From assembly GCF_051713825.1 (NCBI RefSeq), contig NZ_JBIOQR010000001.1, positions 558,001-622,000 of the forward strand: a stretch of DNA of 64,000 nt, written 5' to 3'. Within the stretch, counting starts at the first letter, position 1. The number at the start of each line of letters is the position of its first letter. The translations under genes were made by a program, and so were the position numbers. This stretch comes from Enterococcus_K sp051713825. GTDB taxonomy: Bacteria; Bacillota; Bacilli; Lactobacillales; Enterococcaceae. Below the pieces are notes generated by a model that was not told the DNA's origin, ran no database searches, and saw only the letters and a program-made list of their open reading frames with translations. Shown here piece after piece: positions 62,401 through 64,000 of this stretch.

Positions 62401-63063
62401 ATGAAAACGTATGGATTTTCAGTGTTGATGCTTGTTTCTCTTGTTTTTCTTTTGGTGGGGAATCCGGTCATGGCTTATGGGGCAGAGAATGACTCGTATG
62501 CCATTTCTATCCAGAAATATAAATTAGATGAATCGACTGCGTTGCCGGAAGATTTTCCACACGATGGATCGAAAGCAACAAAGGTTTTGGATGCGAAAGG
62601 AAACGCCCTTGCCCCTCTTGCGGGGATTCACTATGAAATTGTCCGAGTGACCCCCGTATCTGAGGGGAGCGGATTTCAAGTAGTTGAAGGGGTAGAGGCC
62701 TTTGCCACAACCATTGTGACCGATCAATCAGGTTTGGCAAGAATCGATGGTCTGGTGCAAGGGATGTACCGTGTGACGGAAAAAAATGCCAATACCTTAA
62801 AGAACGTGATGGAGCCAGTGATTTTAGAACTTCCTCTGCCGCAACCTGATGGGAAGGCGGCACTTTCAGAAGTCTACCTCTATCCAAAGTCAAGTATCGT
62901 TTCGAAAACAAACGAGCCAACCCCCTCTAAGAGTAAGGAGCGACTGCCACAAACCAGTGGCAATATCGGAAACTATCATCCGTTTGTTTATGTGAGTCTG
63001 GTCATTTTACTTATGGGTGGTCTAGGATTTTTGTCGATGAAACAAAAAAAATCTACTCAGTAA
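62401..63063 (+). CDS. Minor (basal) pilin subunit
   Basis: 220 residues from the ATG after AAAGGAGAACGGTAAT, 1 bp past the adhesin stop. A signal peptide (to about residue 27, YGA) is followed by one pilin/Cna-B-like domain (YAISIQKYKLDE...SGLARIDGLVQGMYRVTEKN) and a pilin-like motif near LSEVYLYPKS. The sorting motif reads LPQTS-G (182-186) where LPXTG is expected, followed by a membrane helix and KQKKSTQ. Small subunits of this kind usually anchor the pilus base to the wall. An in-frame ATG inside the adhesin gene is not used. Confidence 0.85.
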   Translation: MKTYGFSVLMLVSLVFLLVGNPVMAYGAENDSYAISIQKYKLDESTALPEDFPHDGSKATKVLDAKGNALAPLAGIHYEIVRVTPVSEGSGFQVVEGVEAFATTIVTDQSGLARIDGLVQGMYRVTEKNANTLKNVMEPVILELPLPQPDGKAALSEVYLYPKSSIVSKTNEPTPSKSKERLPQTSGNIGNYHPFVYVSLVILLMGGLGFLSMKQKKSTQ

Positions 63064-63231
63064 ACAAAAGAGGAAACAAAATAAAATGACTTCACACACG
63101 AACATGATCGTTTGTTTCTGATGTTTATGAAGAGTTTAGGAGATCTGGAAATAACTAGTATAGTTATGATTCAGACTCCTTCTCTTTCTTTCCTTGAATA
63201 GAAAATCTTGAAAAAAGAGGGGGATGTGCGT

Positions 63232-64000
63232 GTGGGAAAGAAACCGAAAAAGGCAAAAAAGCACTCCTTTCTGATGATTTTTGCTTGTTTGATGATTTTT
63301 GCTGGTACGTTGATTTTACTGTATCCGATTGTTGGGAATTACTTGGCGAATCGGGAACGAAGTGAAGCCGTCTCGCAATACGATGATACGTTAAAGAAAA
63401 TGAGTCAAGAAGAACGAGACGCACAACTGGTTCTGGCAGAGAAATACAATGACTACATTTATAAAAAGCAACAAGGGGAATCCGTTGAGCCCATTGTGTA
63501 TCGCTCTGTCGCAAGTGAAGGGGCGGTTATGGGTACGTTGGATATTCCAGCCTTAGACATTCAATCGCTGCCCTTTTATCATGGGACGTCCTATAAAACC
63601 TTGGATAAAGGCTTGGGGCATTTTGAACCTTCCTCCATTCCAGTAGGTGGTATAAATACGCGTTCAGTGATTACCGGTCATAGCGGGGTGAAAAACCAGG
63701 TATTGTTTACCGATGTAAAAAATTTGGTAGAAGGAGACATTTTCTTTGTCAATATTCTAGGCAAGCGTCTAGCGTATGAAATTGATTCGTTTGAAGAAGT
63801 GCTGCCTAGTGAAGTGGACAAAGTAAAAGTTATTTCTGGAAAAGATACGGTGACCTTACTTACCTGTACACCGCCTGGAATTAATACGTACCGCTTATTG
63901 GTGACCGGGCATCGAATTCCGTATGAAGAAGCCTTGAATAAAAAAGTGACAAAACGAAATCTATGGAGTTATCAAACCGTTGTGCTCTTGACGTTAGCAC
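63232..64000 (+). CDS. srtC: Class C sortase (pilin polymerase), 3' end outside window
   Basis: 256 codons are visible and the frame is open to the window edge. A GTG with AGAGGGGG about 8 nt upstream opens the frame. An N-terminal membrane helix (about 12-32) is followed by a helical linker and the sortase beta barrel: GTLDIPALDI, His150 in VITGHSG, Cys212 in LLTCTPPG and Arg221 in YRLLVTGH. A second C-terminal helix begins at the edge (VVLLTLA), as in class C sortases. The usual DPF/DPW lid motif is not evident before the barrel. It would link the pilins encoded upstream through their LPXTG-type signals. Confidence 0.88.
   Translation, partial: MGKKPKKAKKHSFLMIFACLMIFAGTLILLYPIVGNYLANRERSEAVSQYDDTLKKMSQEERDAQLVLAEKYNDYIYKKQQGESVEPIVYRSVASEGAVMGTLDIPALDIQSLPFYHGTSYKTLDKGLGHFEPSSIPVGGINTRSVITGHSGVKNQVLFTDVKNLVEGDIFFVNILGKRLAYEIDSFEEVLPSEVDKVKVISGKDTVTLLTCTPPGINTYRLLVTGHRIPYEEALNKKVTKRNLWSYQTVVLLTLA

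Overview
The window reads as a chromosomal segment of a low-GC Firmicute, most likely an Enterococcus (species not resolved). The evidence is a glpK-glpO-glpF operon whose glycerol kinase has the enterococcal regulatory histidine at residue 232, an ahpC-ahpF operon, an ArpU-family gene, an 808-bp IS1216-type element and an SpaH/EbpB-type pilus operon. No rRNA, tRNA or CRISPR array was seen.

Layout. 0-8 kb: the 3' part of xylB, a GNAT acetyltransferase, a ketopantoate-reductase-family dehydrogenase, then a decaying msm-like sugar locus (truncated ABC permease, GH13 glucosidase with a one-base frameshift, intact sucrose phosphorylase) and a PTS IIC-like membrane protein. 8.5-15.5 kb: a flavoprotein lacking the usual redox cysteine, an Mga-like regulator, and glpKOF behind a cre site. 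16-21 kb: two secreted/lipoprotein genes with the same ribosome-binding leader, a three-gene ABC-2 exporter and a UspA protein. 21.5-31.7 kb: an arabinose-type locus (large DUF5695-like protein, AraC regulator, GH51 arabinofuranosidase, binding-protein ABC importer) into which an IS3 element has inserted. 31.8-43.5 kb: core-like genes including a class A beta-lactamase-fold serine hydrolase, a DUF1456 protein, a HIRAN protein, a BceRS-BceAB-type antimicrobial-peptide module, a thioesterase and ahpCF. 44-53.9 kb: a dense IS region in which ISLre2 sits inside IS1182, an IS4 element sits in the last codons of an arpU-like gene, an IS30 element splits the toxin gene of an AbiE pair, and a frameshifted IS1216 lies at the right. 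54-64 kb: a tyrosine recombinase, then a pilus operon (major pilin, 1642-aa adhesin, minor pilin, class C sortase cut by the window end).

The most interesting structure is at 53.9-55.4 kb. The recombinase gene is bracketed by two core-type sites made of a 12-bp arm, a 7-bp spacer and a 12-bp arm. The two spacers are reverse complements, so the sites face each other. Recombination between them would invert about 1.5 kb directly upstream of the pilus operon. The segment carries an outward-facing promoter-like sequence that inversion would aim at the pilins, a terminator-like hairpin after the recombinase, and 21-bp direct repeats that look like arm-type binding sites. This is an inferred phase switch for pili; inversion itself cannot be seen in a single assembled orientation.

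Several genes differ from intact versions by a single base (GH13 glucosidase, ISLre2 transposase, IS1216 transposase). Either the accessory DNA is decaying or the assembly carries small indel errors.
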